Below, piece by piece: positions 21,819 through 32,631 of a DNA stretch of 64,000 nucleotides. The position numbers and the translations under genes were made by a program. The stretch lies in NCBI RefSeq assembly GCF_002575655.3, contig NC_053040.3, positions 223,338,628 to 223,402,627 on the forward strand. Direction: 5' to 3'. This stretch comes from Aegilops tauschii subsp. strangulata (taxonomy: Eukaryota > Streptophyta > Magnoliopsida > Poales > Poaceae). Position 1 is the stretch's first letter, and each line of letters starts with the position of its first letter. The notes below the pieces were generated by a model. That model was not told the DNA's origin. It saw only the letters and a list, made by a program, of their open reading frames with translations, and ran no database searches.

Positions 21819-24552
21819 ATCTCGGGACGAGATCCTCTCGTAGTGGTGGAGTGTTGTAACACCCCGGATGTAACTTTCCATATTTGCAACTCCAACTCTT
21901 GCCGTTTTCGGCTATGTGTTATGATATTCCCTCCGTGGTCGGGTTTTTGTCTCTCGTTTTGCATTTTGTTCATGTCATGCATCTCATATCATGTCATCAT
22001 GCGCATCTCATTTGCATACGTGTTCGTCTCATGCATCCGAGCATTTTTCCCGTTGTCCGTTTTGCAATCCGACACTCCCACATGCACCGGCGCACCCCCT
22101 CTTGTCTCTTTTCGTGAGCAGGTGTTAATCGTTCTCGGAATGGACCGAGTCTTGTCAAGTGGCCTTGGTACACCACCGGTAGACCACCTGTCAAGTTTCG
22201 TTCCATTTGGAGGTCGTTTGACGCTCCAACGGTTAACCGGGTAACCGCAAAGGCCTTTTGTGTGTTGCAGCCAAACCCCCCTCCAAACAGCCCAATAACC
22301 CATATAAGTCCCCTCCATGCTCTCGGTCGTTCGATCACGATCGTGTGGGCGAAAACTGCACTACATTTGGAGTCTCCTAGCTCCCTCTAGCTATAAATAA
22401 GTGATCCCCCGGATATTTCGCGCAGACGAAACCCTAACCCTTTCCCCTCTCCGCCGCCGGACGCGTCTGTCCCGCGCCAGACGAACCCGCCGCCGCGCCC
22501 GCACCAATCCTGCGCCGCCACCTGTCACCGCCACCACCCACCGCCCGCAGCCCGACGAGCCCGAGGAGGGCCCGCCCGAGCCCGTACGCCGCCCGACCGC
22601 GCCCGAGCGCGCCGCCCGCGCCCCGCGACCCATCTCGCCGTCTCGCCCGATGACCGCGCCTCCCCGCGCCTCCCCGCCGCCTGTCCGCCCGCATCCGCCG
22701 CCGACCGCCTCCGCGTCAAGCGCCGCCCGACCGCGCCCGAGTCGCCGCCCGCCACCACGCCCGCGCGGGACCTCGCCCGACGCCCGCGTGCCGCCCGCGT
22801 CAAGCTCCGGCCTCCTCCCTCTCCGTCCAAGCTCCGGCCTCCTCCTCCCCTTCTCCGGCGAGCCGCTGCTGCCTCGGCATCCGTGCCCGAGGAACCCTAG
22901 ATCTGGGATAAGGTTGACCTCGAAATCCTCCAAGTCCCGAATATTTCACATTATGTTGCGATGTTCATCATAGCATATCTCATTGCATACTACTCCGTTT
23001 TGCGTGCATGATATATTGAAATGTTCACCACGAGATGCTCTTCATTTTGTTTAATTGTGCCATGCTCGTTTGAGTCCATCTTGATGCCCAAATCTCTGGT
23101 GCAAGAGTGCTATATGATGTTTACTGCTGTTACTTATCAGAACTTGCTGTTTTGTTATTTTTGTTACATTTGATGTGTGCATCTTATGGGCATGAGCTCT
23201 ACAGGTGTTTTGATCTATGTCATGCCATCTTTACAGAAGTGTATGCCATGTATTTTTGTAATCTATGTGGTGACTAGCACAAGCATGCAAACTAGGCTTC
23301 GTGATGTTTCTGTTTTCAGGGACTTAGTATTTAAAATACTGTCTTTTACCTGCTGTTATTTTGTTGCCATGTATCCATGTGTCTACAGTGAGATCCATGC
23401 TTATTTTTAGTATGTGCAGTAAGTATGTTTTGTAGATATTATTATGCTCTATCCATCCATGTCCCTGTTTGCAATTATAGAGGGCCCTAACATATCTTAA
23501 TCTTGCTCTACTTTTGCTATAAATTATTCCTGGCAGATTGTTCACATGATATTCAATTTTGCCAAGGTTGTTGTAGTTTATCCATACATGCTATGAACTT
23601 TATCTTGCCATGGTTAGCTTTATAAACATTTCATCTTGCTGTAGGTATGCTTGTTTTGTCATGCATTGCTTTGTTATGAGTGAATCAAGCTCACAAATAT
23701 GCCTTCATAATTCTGTTAATGTCATGCTCTGTTTTCTGCTAAGTCTGAAACCTGTTAACGAAACTTGCTATGTTTACACGGGTGCCACCATATCTTCTGT
23801 GCCTTTCTGGCTCATGGTCAGTAAGCGATTTTTGTTATATGCATTTAGTAGATTCATGCCATGCTTTGTTTTGCTATATTAAGTTCCTGTAGCATGTGTT
23901 TTGCTTGCTCTGAACATTGCTACCTGATGTTGTTTCAGTCATGTTCAGTATTTTCACCATGTCTGTGAAGCTGATATCTTTTGCACTTTTGCCATGCTTG
24001 TTTGAAGCTGTTATTGTGTGATCTAGCCGTAGCTCAGTGTTCATCTTTTGTCAAACATCTCCTGTAGGTCACTGCCATATGCCTCGTTGCTATGTTGGGG
24101 TGCTGTAGCATAGTTACTTGATGTATTCTAAGTGCTATCATGCTGTTAATCACAGAATCGTGTCATTCTTGTTTTGCTTGCCATTTTCAAACCGTGCATC
24201 CGTTTCCGGTGATCTTTATATCGATTTCGACCGAAATCATCTCATCTTTCCAGTGGCATACTTGGTTTGCCAAGTTGATGCCTTGTTCATCCTTTTTCTT
24301 CCGGAGCACGCATATGCATCGCATATCACATCTCGCATATCATGCATGTATTGCATCATGTTGCTTGTGCTTTTCACGTGATTGATTGTGGTTCCATTGC
24401 TTGTGTTCTTGCTGTGGGTAGAGCCGGGAGACGATTCGTGAACGAGGAACCTGTTGAGTACGCTTACGAGGATCAAGCTTTCGACAACTCTGAGAACCTT
24501 GCAGGCAAGATGACCATACCCTCGAAATCACTTCTATCTTTGCTTTGCTAGT

Positions 24553-25069
24553 TGTTGAGGATATAGACCTTAGAGTCACCCGCCAGGAGGGGCCGGGTTA
24601 CTCGTATGGTCGTTGCCAGAAGCCCGGAGCCAAGCTTGAAGATGATGGGCCAGAGATGGGCTAAGACCCGGATATGGCTTAAAGCCCGTAGTTACAATCA
24701 TTATTATGGAAGAACTTGTAGTGTAAGGCAAGTATAGTTGAGAGTCCGAGCCGGACACTCTTATGAGCCGGCCGGGACTCTAAGGGCTGCTGGGCGTCAT
24801 CCTCCCTATATAAAGGGACGACCCGGCAGCGGTTTAGGGACAACAACAATCTCATCGAGAGCCGGGCATAGCAGTTTAGCTCCCTGGTGATCGTAACCCT
24901 AATCAATACCACCCCAACTGGACGTAGGCTTTTACCTTCACCGTAAGGGGCCGAACCAGTATAAACCCTCGTGTTCCTTATCCCACATAACCCCTTCAAG
25001 CTTCCTAGTTGCGATGGCCCCACGACTAAGTCCTAGCTCGAGGACATCTGCCGTGACAATTCCACGACA
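24553..25069 (+). repeat. Element A 5' LTR
   Basis: The 517-bp LTR has TATATAAA at 24807-24814 as core promoter. The first ATG after it (25014) lies inside the LTR and is in frame with gag. Only three substitutions separate it from the 3' LTR. Confidence 0.95.
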
Positions 25070-28000
25070 GTTGGCGCCCACCGTGGGGCCAGCGCACGGT
25101 GGATTTGAGTTCTTGAAGGGCAGCTTCGAAGGGTTCAAGGGATACGCTGTGGGCCGGATGACCAAGAGTCGTCGCGGCAAGCTCTACATCGACGATGCAA
25201 ACTGGGGCCCCGACGCCGGCTCAATTGAGTACGGGTACTGGGTCCCCTTCGGCGGAATTCATGTTTTCATTGGCAAGATTAGTGAGCCGGGCCCTGAGCC
25301 GGATCTCTGCGCCGATCTCATCGAAATGGCTCAGCGCGCACGACCCGCCCGGGCCGGGCCTGCCTTAAAGCATGCTTTTGTGGGGTGTATCCATGGAGGA
25401 CCCTCCGATCGATCTGGATCTGGTGATGAGGCGGCCGCCGGCTCTGACGGCGAGTCGGCCACCGATGAGTCAAACTCGTTGTACCAACTTCAAGATGGCA
25501 GGCTCATGGGTTGTTCCGATGGTGACAGTATTCCGGACCTCTTTGAGCCGCCAAGTCAGGTCGGAGTTTTTATGGCCGGTGCGCAGCCTGTTCAGAACCC
25601 TGCCGCTGGAGCAGGAAACCCGGTGCCTTCTCCGGCTCAGGTGCTAATGGATCTCACGGACAAGATGACGGCCCTGTTAACCGCCACGGTTGACCTGGCG
25701 GATCAAGCTCGGCATGATGCGGAGGTGGCACAGTTAAAATTGGATCTAGTGAAAGCTAAAGAGGATCTGGCAGCGGAAGGGATCAGGCTGGCTGCGGAGC
25801 GGGCGGCTCTCGATGCCCAGACTCAGCTGATTCAGGTGCAGTCCCTCCAACTCACGATGGACCAGAACGCGGCCAATGAGGTCATGAGAAGGAGGCATCA
25901 AAAGGCCCAATCTCGACTCCCTCCGGTTTACGATCCACGCAACCTCTTCAACACGCCAGGTGCAGGGTCTAGTAACCCGCCAGGGGTCATAGCGCCCGGG
26001 TCTGGACCCCTTATTCAGTCACGAGTGATGGGGCCTCCCCAGGTGCCCCCGGCCCCGCCTCAGTATGTGCCAATATCCCCGGGTCATTATAATAACCCGC
26101 TGGAGAACATGGTCGCTGCGGCAGCACGGCTGGCGGCTCTCCCAGTTGACGGCGACTCTCCGACGGCTATTGAAACCCGCCGGGTCAGGGAACTCCTTCA
26201 GACAGCACTGGCGCAGCAAGAGGCATACTCCTACAGCTGGGACAGGATCCACTCGACCCCTCGCCCAGGCCAGAGCCCGAGTTACAGCCCGCACATGGTC
26301 TCAGCAACCGGCTCACGTAACGTCTGACGCCATGACCCGCCCCCTGGCCATGGCCCGGCTTATAATGGAGCCTTTTACGCAGCTGACCAGGACAAAGCGC
26401 GCCAAGAGGCGGAGCAAGTGCCTCAATTGACGGCTTACCAGACCCCCCCGGCTTATCCGACGACTTCCGTTGATGTGGGTATCCCTACCAGGACCGGGGG
26501 TGTCCCTTGTTTGGTGCCAGCTACCCGTAATGAACGTCTACCTAAGGACTTCAAGGGCCCTAGGAAGGTGCCTAACTACACAGCTGACTTACAACCCACA
26601 GCCTGGATCGAGAGTTATGAGATGGCTATGGAGCTGCTGGAGGTCAGTGAGGCGGCCATGGCCAAGTATTTCACCATGATGTTAGATGGAACTGCCCGCA
26701 CTTGGTTGACAGGGCTACCACCGAATTCCATTGGGTCTTGGGCTGAGCTGAAAGCCCGGTTCATCCAAAACTTCAAAGATACCTGTAGGCAGTCTATGTC
26801 AATTGTGGATTTGACTAACTGTAAGCAGCAGGAGGGTGAGTCCACGACACATTGGGTTCGCCGGGTTAAGGAAATCATACATTCATCAGACAAAATGGAT
26901 GCCGGCTCAACAGTTTTAATGCTGGAGCAGAATTGTCGTTTTGTGCCCCTGAAGATGAAACTCGGGCGGCTTAAGCGCGACTGCACTAATATGGGTACAC
27001 TAATGGCAGCTCTTGTCAAGTACGCCGATTCTGATGGTACCAAGGATCCCCCTTCAGATGATGAAAGGACAGGGAAGGGTAAGAAGAACGGCAACGGCAA
27101 GGGTCCTCAGTTTAACCCGGGGAACCAAGGAGGAGGCAAGCGCAAGGCAGATGGCAGCCTAGAGTTTGTGGCCAACGCCAGCGCGCAAGGCAATAACCAG
27201 CGACGCAAGGGGAGGCCCCCTCCCCGAGGCGGCGGGTCAGGACCCTCACTGGAGCAGCTGTTGAATGAGCCTTGTCCGAGGCACGGCTCTAGAGAGAAGC
27301 CAGCGACTCATCTATGGAAGGATTATGCAATCATGAAGGCCTTTAAAAATTACAATGGCCCGGGCGGCGGTTCAGGTGCCGGCGGCTCAGGCGCCGGCGG
27401 CTTTCATGGCCCGGGGGGCGGCTCAAATTCTGGTCCTCAGAACGGTCAAGGGGGCTTTAATCAACAGTCTGGCCAGGGTCATCAACAGCAGCAAGGGGGT
27501 TATCAGACCAATCCAAAGCAGCTTAGCGGTGGACAGTACCATGTGTTTACCACTAGTTTGTGCAAGCGAGATCAGAAGCTTCATAAGAGGGCTGTGAATG
27601 CTGTTGATCCGGCGGTACCACGCTACCTGCGGTGGTCTGAGCAACCTATAGTATGGAGTAGGGAGGATCACCCTCCCCGGGTGGATAACCCGGGCCACTT
27701 GGCCTTAGTGGTGGCTCCTCAAGTGGGAGGTTATAAGTTCACAAAGGTACTCATGGATGGAGGCAGCAGCATCAACATCCTCTATTATGAGACTTTTCGC
27801 CGTATGGGGTTGGTTGATAAGAACCTCAGCCAGTCAAACACTATCTTCCATGGGGTGGTACCTGGTAAGTCGGCTTATCCAGTCGGCAAGATCGAATTGG
27901 AAGTGGCTTTTGGTGATGAGAACAACTACAGGGTGGAAAAGTTGACCTTTGAGGTGGTCAAGATAAGAAGTCCGTACCATGCTATATTTGGACGGCCGGC

Positions 28001-28334
28001 TTACGCCAAATTCATGGCACGGCCGTGTTATGTATACTTGCAGCTCAAGATGCCGGGTCACAGTGGGACCATTACGGTTCACGGCAGCCGGAAAGTGGCT
28101 CTGGAGTGTGAGGAAGGTGATGCGGCTTATGCAGACTCTATGTGTGCTATAGAGGAATTGAAGTTTTACAAGGACAATCTTGACCCAACAGATATGACCT
28201 CTCTGAAAAAGCCAACTACAGAACAAGAGCCGGCAATGAAATTTAAATCAGCTGATGAGACTAAACTTGTTGATTTTGTGCCAGGTGACTCATCTCAGCA
28301 GTTTAGCATCAGTGCAAATCTGGATCCAAAATAG
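25014..28334 (+). pseudogene. Element A gag-protease polyprotein, one premature stop
   Basis: The frame opens at ATG 25014 inside the LTR and runs to TAG 28332-28334, with a premature TGA at 26325-26327 (CGA in element B). The N-terminal part contains a conserved KSRRGKLYIDDANWGPDAG block and a coiled-coil region rich in Ala, Glu and Gln (about residues 215-285). The gag capsid domain covers about residues 515-665 (WIESYEMAMELLEVSEAAM, FIQNFKDTCRQSMS). A Gly-rich linker leads to the protease motif VLMDGGSSINIL near residue 915; DGGS in place of DTG is usual in Tat elements. A downstream ATG at 25158 is an alternative start. The frame continues into pol after the TAG. Confidence 0.88.
25070..25090 (+). 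other. Element A primer binding site region
   Basis: Immediately after the LTR is GTTGGCGCCCACCGTGGGGC. It starts with the TGG expected for pairing with a tRNA 3' CCA. The same sequence follows the 5' LTR of element B. The exact tRNA was not identified. Confidence 0.65.
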
Positions 28335-31300
28335 GAAAGCGCGCTCATCGAGTTCATCCGTGAGAATAGGTACATCTTCGCATGGAAACCTGCTGACATG
28401 CCAGGTGTACCTAGAGAACTCGCTGAGCATACTCTCAATGTTGATCCTAAATTTAAGCCGGTCAGACAGTTCCTTCGGCGGTTTAATGAAGAGAGGCGGA
28501 AAGCTATTGGTGAAGAAGTGGCCCGGCTCTTGGCGGCCGGGTTTATCGTTGAAGTCTTTCACCCAGAGTGGTTGGCCAACCCGGTGCTCGTACTCAAGAA
28601 GAACGGCACCTGGCGGATGTGTGTGGACTACACGAACTTAAACAAGGAGTGTCCGGCTGATCCTTTTGCCCTCCCCCGTATTGATCAAATCATTGATGCT
28701 ACGGCAGGTTGTGCACGTTTAAGTTTCTTGGATGCTTACTCCGGTTATCATCAGATCAAAATGGCGGTTAAGGACCAGGAGAAGACGGCGTTCATCACTC
28801 CCTTTGGAGCCTTCTGCTATGTGTCTATGCCCTTTGGACTCAAGTGTGCACAGGCGACTTACCAGCGTTGTGTACAGAACTGTCTTCACAAACAGATCGG
28901 GCGCAATGTTCACGCTTACGTGGACGATATTGTGGTTAAGTCCATCAAGGAGGAAACCCTGATAGATGATTTAAAGGAAACTTTTGATAATCTCCGGGTC
29001 TATAAGATGATGCTTAATCCGGCCAAGTGTGTCTTTGGTGTTCCTGCAGGCAAACTCTTGGGCTTCTTGGTTTCTGACAGAGGCATTGAGGCTAACCCGG
29101 AGAAGATCAAGGCCATCACCTCCCTGGCTAAACCGGCGTGTATGAATGACGTTTAGCGCTTGGCGGGTCGCATCGCTGCTTTAAGCCGGTTTATAAGCCG
29201 TTTGGGTGAGAAGGCCATGCCCTTATATCAGCTGATGAAGAAAACTGATAACTTTGTCTGGAATGATGCAGCTAATACCGCCTTTGAGGATATGAAGAAG
29301 CAGCTGGCAGAGCCCCCAGTCCTTGCTGCTTCGGTTGATAAGGAGCCCTTACTACTGTATGTGGCGGCGAACGCACGAGCCGTCAGTGTGGCTATTGTGG
29401 TGGAGCGCAAGGAGGAGGGTAAGGAGCATCCGGTTCAGCGGCCGGTTTATTATGTCAGCGAAGTGCTCATTGAGTCTAAACAGCGGTACCCGCATTGGCA
29501 GAAGTTGGTCTATGGTGTGTTCATGGTGAGCCGGAAACTTAAGCATTACTTTCAGGGTCATCCCATTACTGTGGTCAGTACTGCCCCCCTTGGTGATATC
29601 ATTCAAAACAGAGAGGCCACAGGGAGAATTTCTAAGTGGGCTATAGAGCTTGGACCTCATGGTCTCAAATATGTGCCACGCACTGCTGTTAAATCTCAGG
29701 CCTTGGTGGATTTCATCAATGATTGGACAGAGTCACAAGTGCCCGAGCAAAAGCCGGATAACACATATTGGACTATTCACTTCGATGGGTCCAGGCAGTT
29801 GGAGGGCTCGGGGGCTGGCGTTGTATTGGCTTCCCCTAAAGGTGACAAGTTCCATTATGTGTTACAGTTGATGTTTCCTTGCACTAACAATGCGGCTGAG
29901 TACGAGGCCTTGCTCCACGGTCTTCGGATGGCTAAGGAGATGAGCTTGAGCCGGGTAAGGTGCTTCGGTGACTCAGACTTGGTGGCTCAACAAGTATCAG
30001 GCAAGTGGGACTCTAAAGACCCTCTAATGGCGGCTTATCGCCGCGAAGTCGATGCCATTGCTGGGCACTTTCAGGGCTACCAAGTAGAGCACATTGATCG
30101 CAGGAAGAACGAGGCGGCTGATGCTCTAAGCCGGCTAGGCTCTCAGCGAAAGCCGGTGCCGCCTAACACTTTCCTGGACGTCCTGTATAACCCTTCAGTT
30201 AAGTTGCCTACAGAGGAAGACTTGGCTGTCCCTGACCCGGAGGCACGACTGGTGGCGGCTCTTCATGTCATACCAGACTGGACAATGCCATATCTGGCTT
30301 ATATGACCCGGGGCGAGTTGCCTGAGGATGAAACTTTGGCCAGGCAAATAACCCAGCGGGCTAAGTCAATGATTGTTATCGATGGCGAACTGCATCATCG
30401 CAGTGTCACGGGAGCATTTCAGCGTTGTGTCTCCCCTGAGGAAGGTCAAGAGATCTTGCGTGAGATCCATGAAGGGGATTGTGGCCATCATGCCGGCTCA
30501 AAGTCCCTTGTGGCCAAGGCTTTCCGTCATGGATTTTATTGGCTGACGGCTCATGCTGATGCAGAGGGCTTGGTCAGCAAATGTGATGGTTGCCAGAGGT
30601 TTTCACGACGGGCTCACGTGCCGGCTCAGGAACTGAGGATGATCCCAATCACTTGGCCCTTTGCGGTCTGGGGGCTTGACATGGTTGGGCCTTTTAAAAG
30701 GTCCAAGGATAAGAAGACCCACCTCTTGGTGGCAGTGGAAAAATTCACAAAGTGGGTGGAAGCTGAGCCAGTTAGCAAGTGCGATGCAGCCACGGCGGTT
30801 CAATTTATGAAAAAGGTGATTTTCCGCTTTGGCTTTCCGCACAGCATTATAACTGACAATGGCACCAATCTCTCCAAGGGCGCCATGGAAGAGTTTTGTC
30901 AACGAGAGCATATCCGACTTGATGTTTCCTCAGTGGCTCATCCTCAATCCAATGGTCAAGCTGAGAGAGCTAATCAGGAGATTCTGAAGGGCATCAAGCC
31001 CCGGCTTTTGGTCCCTTTGCAACGGACGCCGGGTTGTTGGGTGGAGGAGTTGCCCTCCGTGTTATGGAGCATCAACACTACTCCTAACAGGTCTACAGGC
31101 TTCACGCCTTTCTTCATGGTTTATGGAGCAGAAGCAGTCCTCCCCAGTGACATCCGACACGACTCACCTCGCGTGGCGGCTTATGTTGAGACGGATAATG
31201 AACAGGCGCGCCAAGATGCTCTTGACTTGTTGGACGAATAGCGTGATGTGGCAGCAGCCCGTTCGGCGATTTACCAACAAGACCTGCGCCGTTATCATAG

Positions 31301-31538
31301 CCGCCGGGTCAAATCCCGGGTCTTCCAGGAAGGCGACCTTGTGCTCCGACTCATCCAGGATCAAACAGATGCACACAAACTATCCCCACCTTGGGAAGGG
31401 CCCTTTGTGGTCAGCAAGAACTTGCACAACGGGTCATATTACCTCGTTGACATTCGGGAGCACAAAGATTCACGTAAGTCGGAGGAGGAGACCCGTCGGC
31501 CGTGGAACATAGCTCAGCTTCGGCCTTACTACACCTGA
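28335..31538 (+). pseudogene. Element A pol: RT, RNase H, second RNase H, integrase; two premature stops
   Basis: It is in the same frame as gag-protease, directly after TAG 28332-28334. RT contains NGTWRMCVDYT and YVDDIVVKS (about 28918). A Gypsy-type RNase H follows (29,300-29,560). A second, archaeal-type RNase H begins IHFDGSRQLEGSGAG (about 29,775) and includes NNAAEYEALLHGL and FGDSDLVAQQ. Integrase shows the zinc motif (GHHAGSKSL, CDGCQRF) and the D, D, E core (WGLDMVGPF, TDNGTN, NGQAERANQE). Premature stops are TAG 29154-29156 and TAG 31239-31241, both CAG in element B. The natural end is TGA 31536-31538. Confidence 0.9.
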
Positions 31539-31692
31539 GGCACCGGCTCTCGTGGTGTATATATTTCTCTCAGCCATGTATATATTATGATAAGCAATAG
31601 AGCAGGACCTCTGTCCTTTTTTCTCCTCCAAATATGCACGTATTGTTTTTATTACAAGATTATGTGATGACTTAAAGGAGGATCCGGCTTAT
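31539..31692. other. Short non-coding spacer after pol of element A
   Basis: This sequence lies between the pol stop and the TTCGAATACGA repeats. It contains TATATATTT-like AT-rich sequence that could serve RNA 3'-end formation. Nothing else was recognised. Confidence 0.4.
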
Positions 31693-32081
31693 GGTCGTAT
31701 TCGAATCTAGCCATAAAAAATAAGGTCACTTGGGGGCTTCTTGTTCAAACATGGGTCGTATTCGAACCAAAGAGAACATAGCTGTCGATACCCATTTGAT
31801 TGGCAAAAGTGCCGAGCTCATTGGGAGGTTTCCTTTGGTCATATTTGAATCATAGTTTAACCCCTCTGAGAACCGACGTGGATCGTATTCGAATCAGCGT
31901 CGTTAAACAATTCTTGAAATCACTTGGGGGCTTCCTGTTCAAACATGGGTCGTATTCGAACCAAAGAGAGCATAGCTGTCGGTACCCTCTTGATTGGCAT
32001 CGCCACACCCACTGGGGGCTATGTGATCGTATCCGAATCTTAGCTTAACCTCTTTCGGCCGGGTCTCTGGTCGTATTCGAA
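31693..32081. repeat. Seven-copy GGTCGTATTCGAA repeat of element A
   Basis: Copies start at about 31693, 31754, 31837, 31880, 31948, 32025 and 32069. The consensus GGTCGTATTCGAA contains the palindrome TTCGAA. They are embedded in two larger related blocks (ACTTGGGGGCTTC(T/C)TGTTCAAACATGG at about 31727 and 31922). The array lies between the ends of the two convergent genes. Confidence 0.85.
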
Positions 32082-32631
32082 CCGGAAGCCCCTAAATTCC
32101 TATGCATTATCACAAGTTTACTCTGATTATGTCAAGGTGTGTACGGCCGGGTCTCGCCTTACCGGTTTAACTTTGGTTCACAATGTTTGTTGAACACCAT
32201 GGGTGTCATTAAGACAAATAAATCGGAGTCAAGATGCCAAACTTGTTACCCGGGTTATTTAAACCGGATGTATGCTTACAGGCCACTAAGTGTGTTATCA
32301 CGGTTGTGTTAAGGATATAATTGAGGGCCAGTCTTTTTTGATTCATATTCCGGGTTATCTATCCAAAACACCTGACTCTCAGGGCGGTAAGCCGCCTCGA
32401 GACTTGTGATTTGCCTTTTTATGCAGGACATTTAAAGGCACACCTTTGAAGTTGAGAAAAACAAAGGGACGATTATGACCCGGAGAAACATCAAAAGAGA
32501 CAACTTCAAAGGACTTTTCGCATTCAATACGTGCACAATGGCACGGCAGAGATGAACTGTTGCACCTACTCTATTACAAAAATCATCAAGTCTAACAAGG
32601 TGGAACATTGTTTGATAAACCGCCAGCCAAA
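32082..32631. other. Non-coding region downstream of both convergent genes in element A
   Basis: About 550 bp lie between the repeat array and the stop codon of the antisense gene, probably its 3' UTR and flank. No reading frame or recognised motif was found. Confidence 0.4.

Noticed and set aside
28332..28340. Classical viral-type CAR-YYA stop readthrough signal at the gag-pro/pol TAG
   Set aside because: The bases after TAG are GAA AGC/GGC, which do not match; readthrough, if any, uses another signal.
31693..32081. CRISPR-like repeat array
   Set aside because: Units are short, unevenly spaced and diverged, lie in a plant retrotransposon and have no associated genes.
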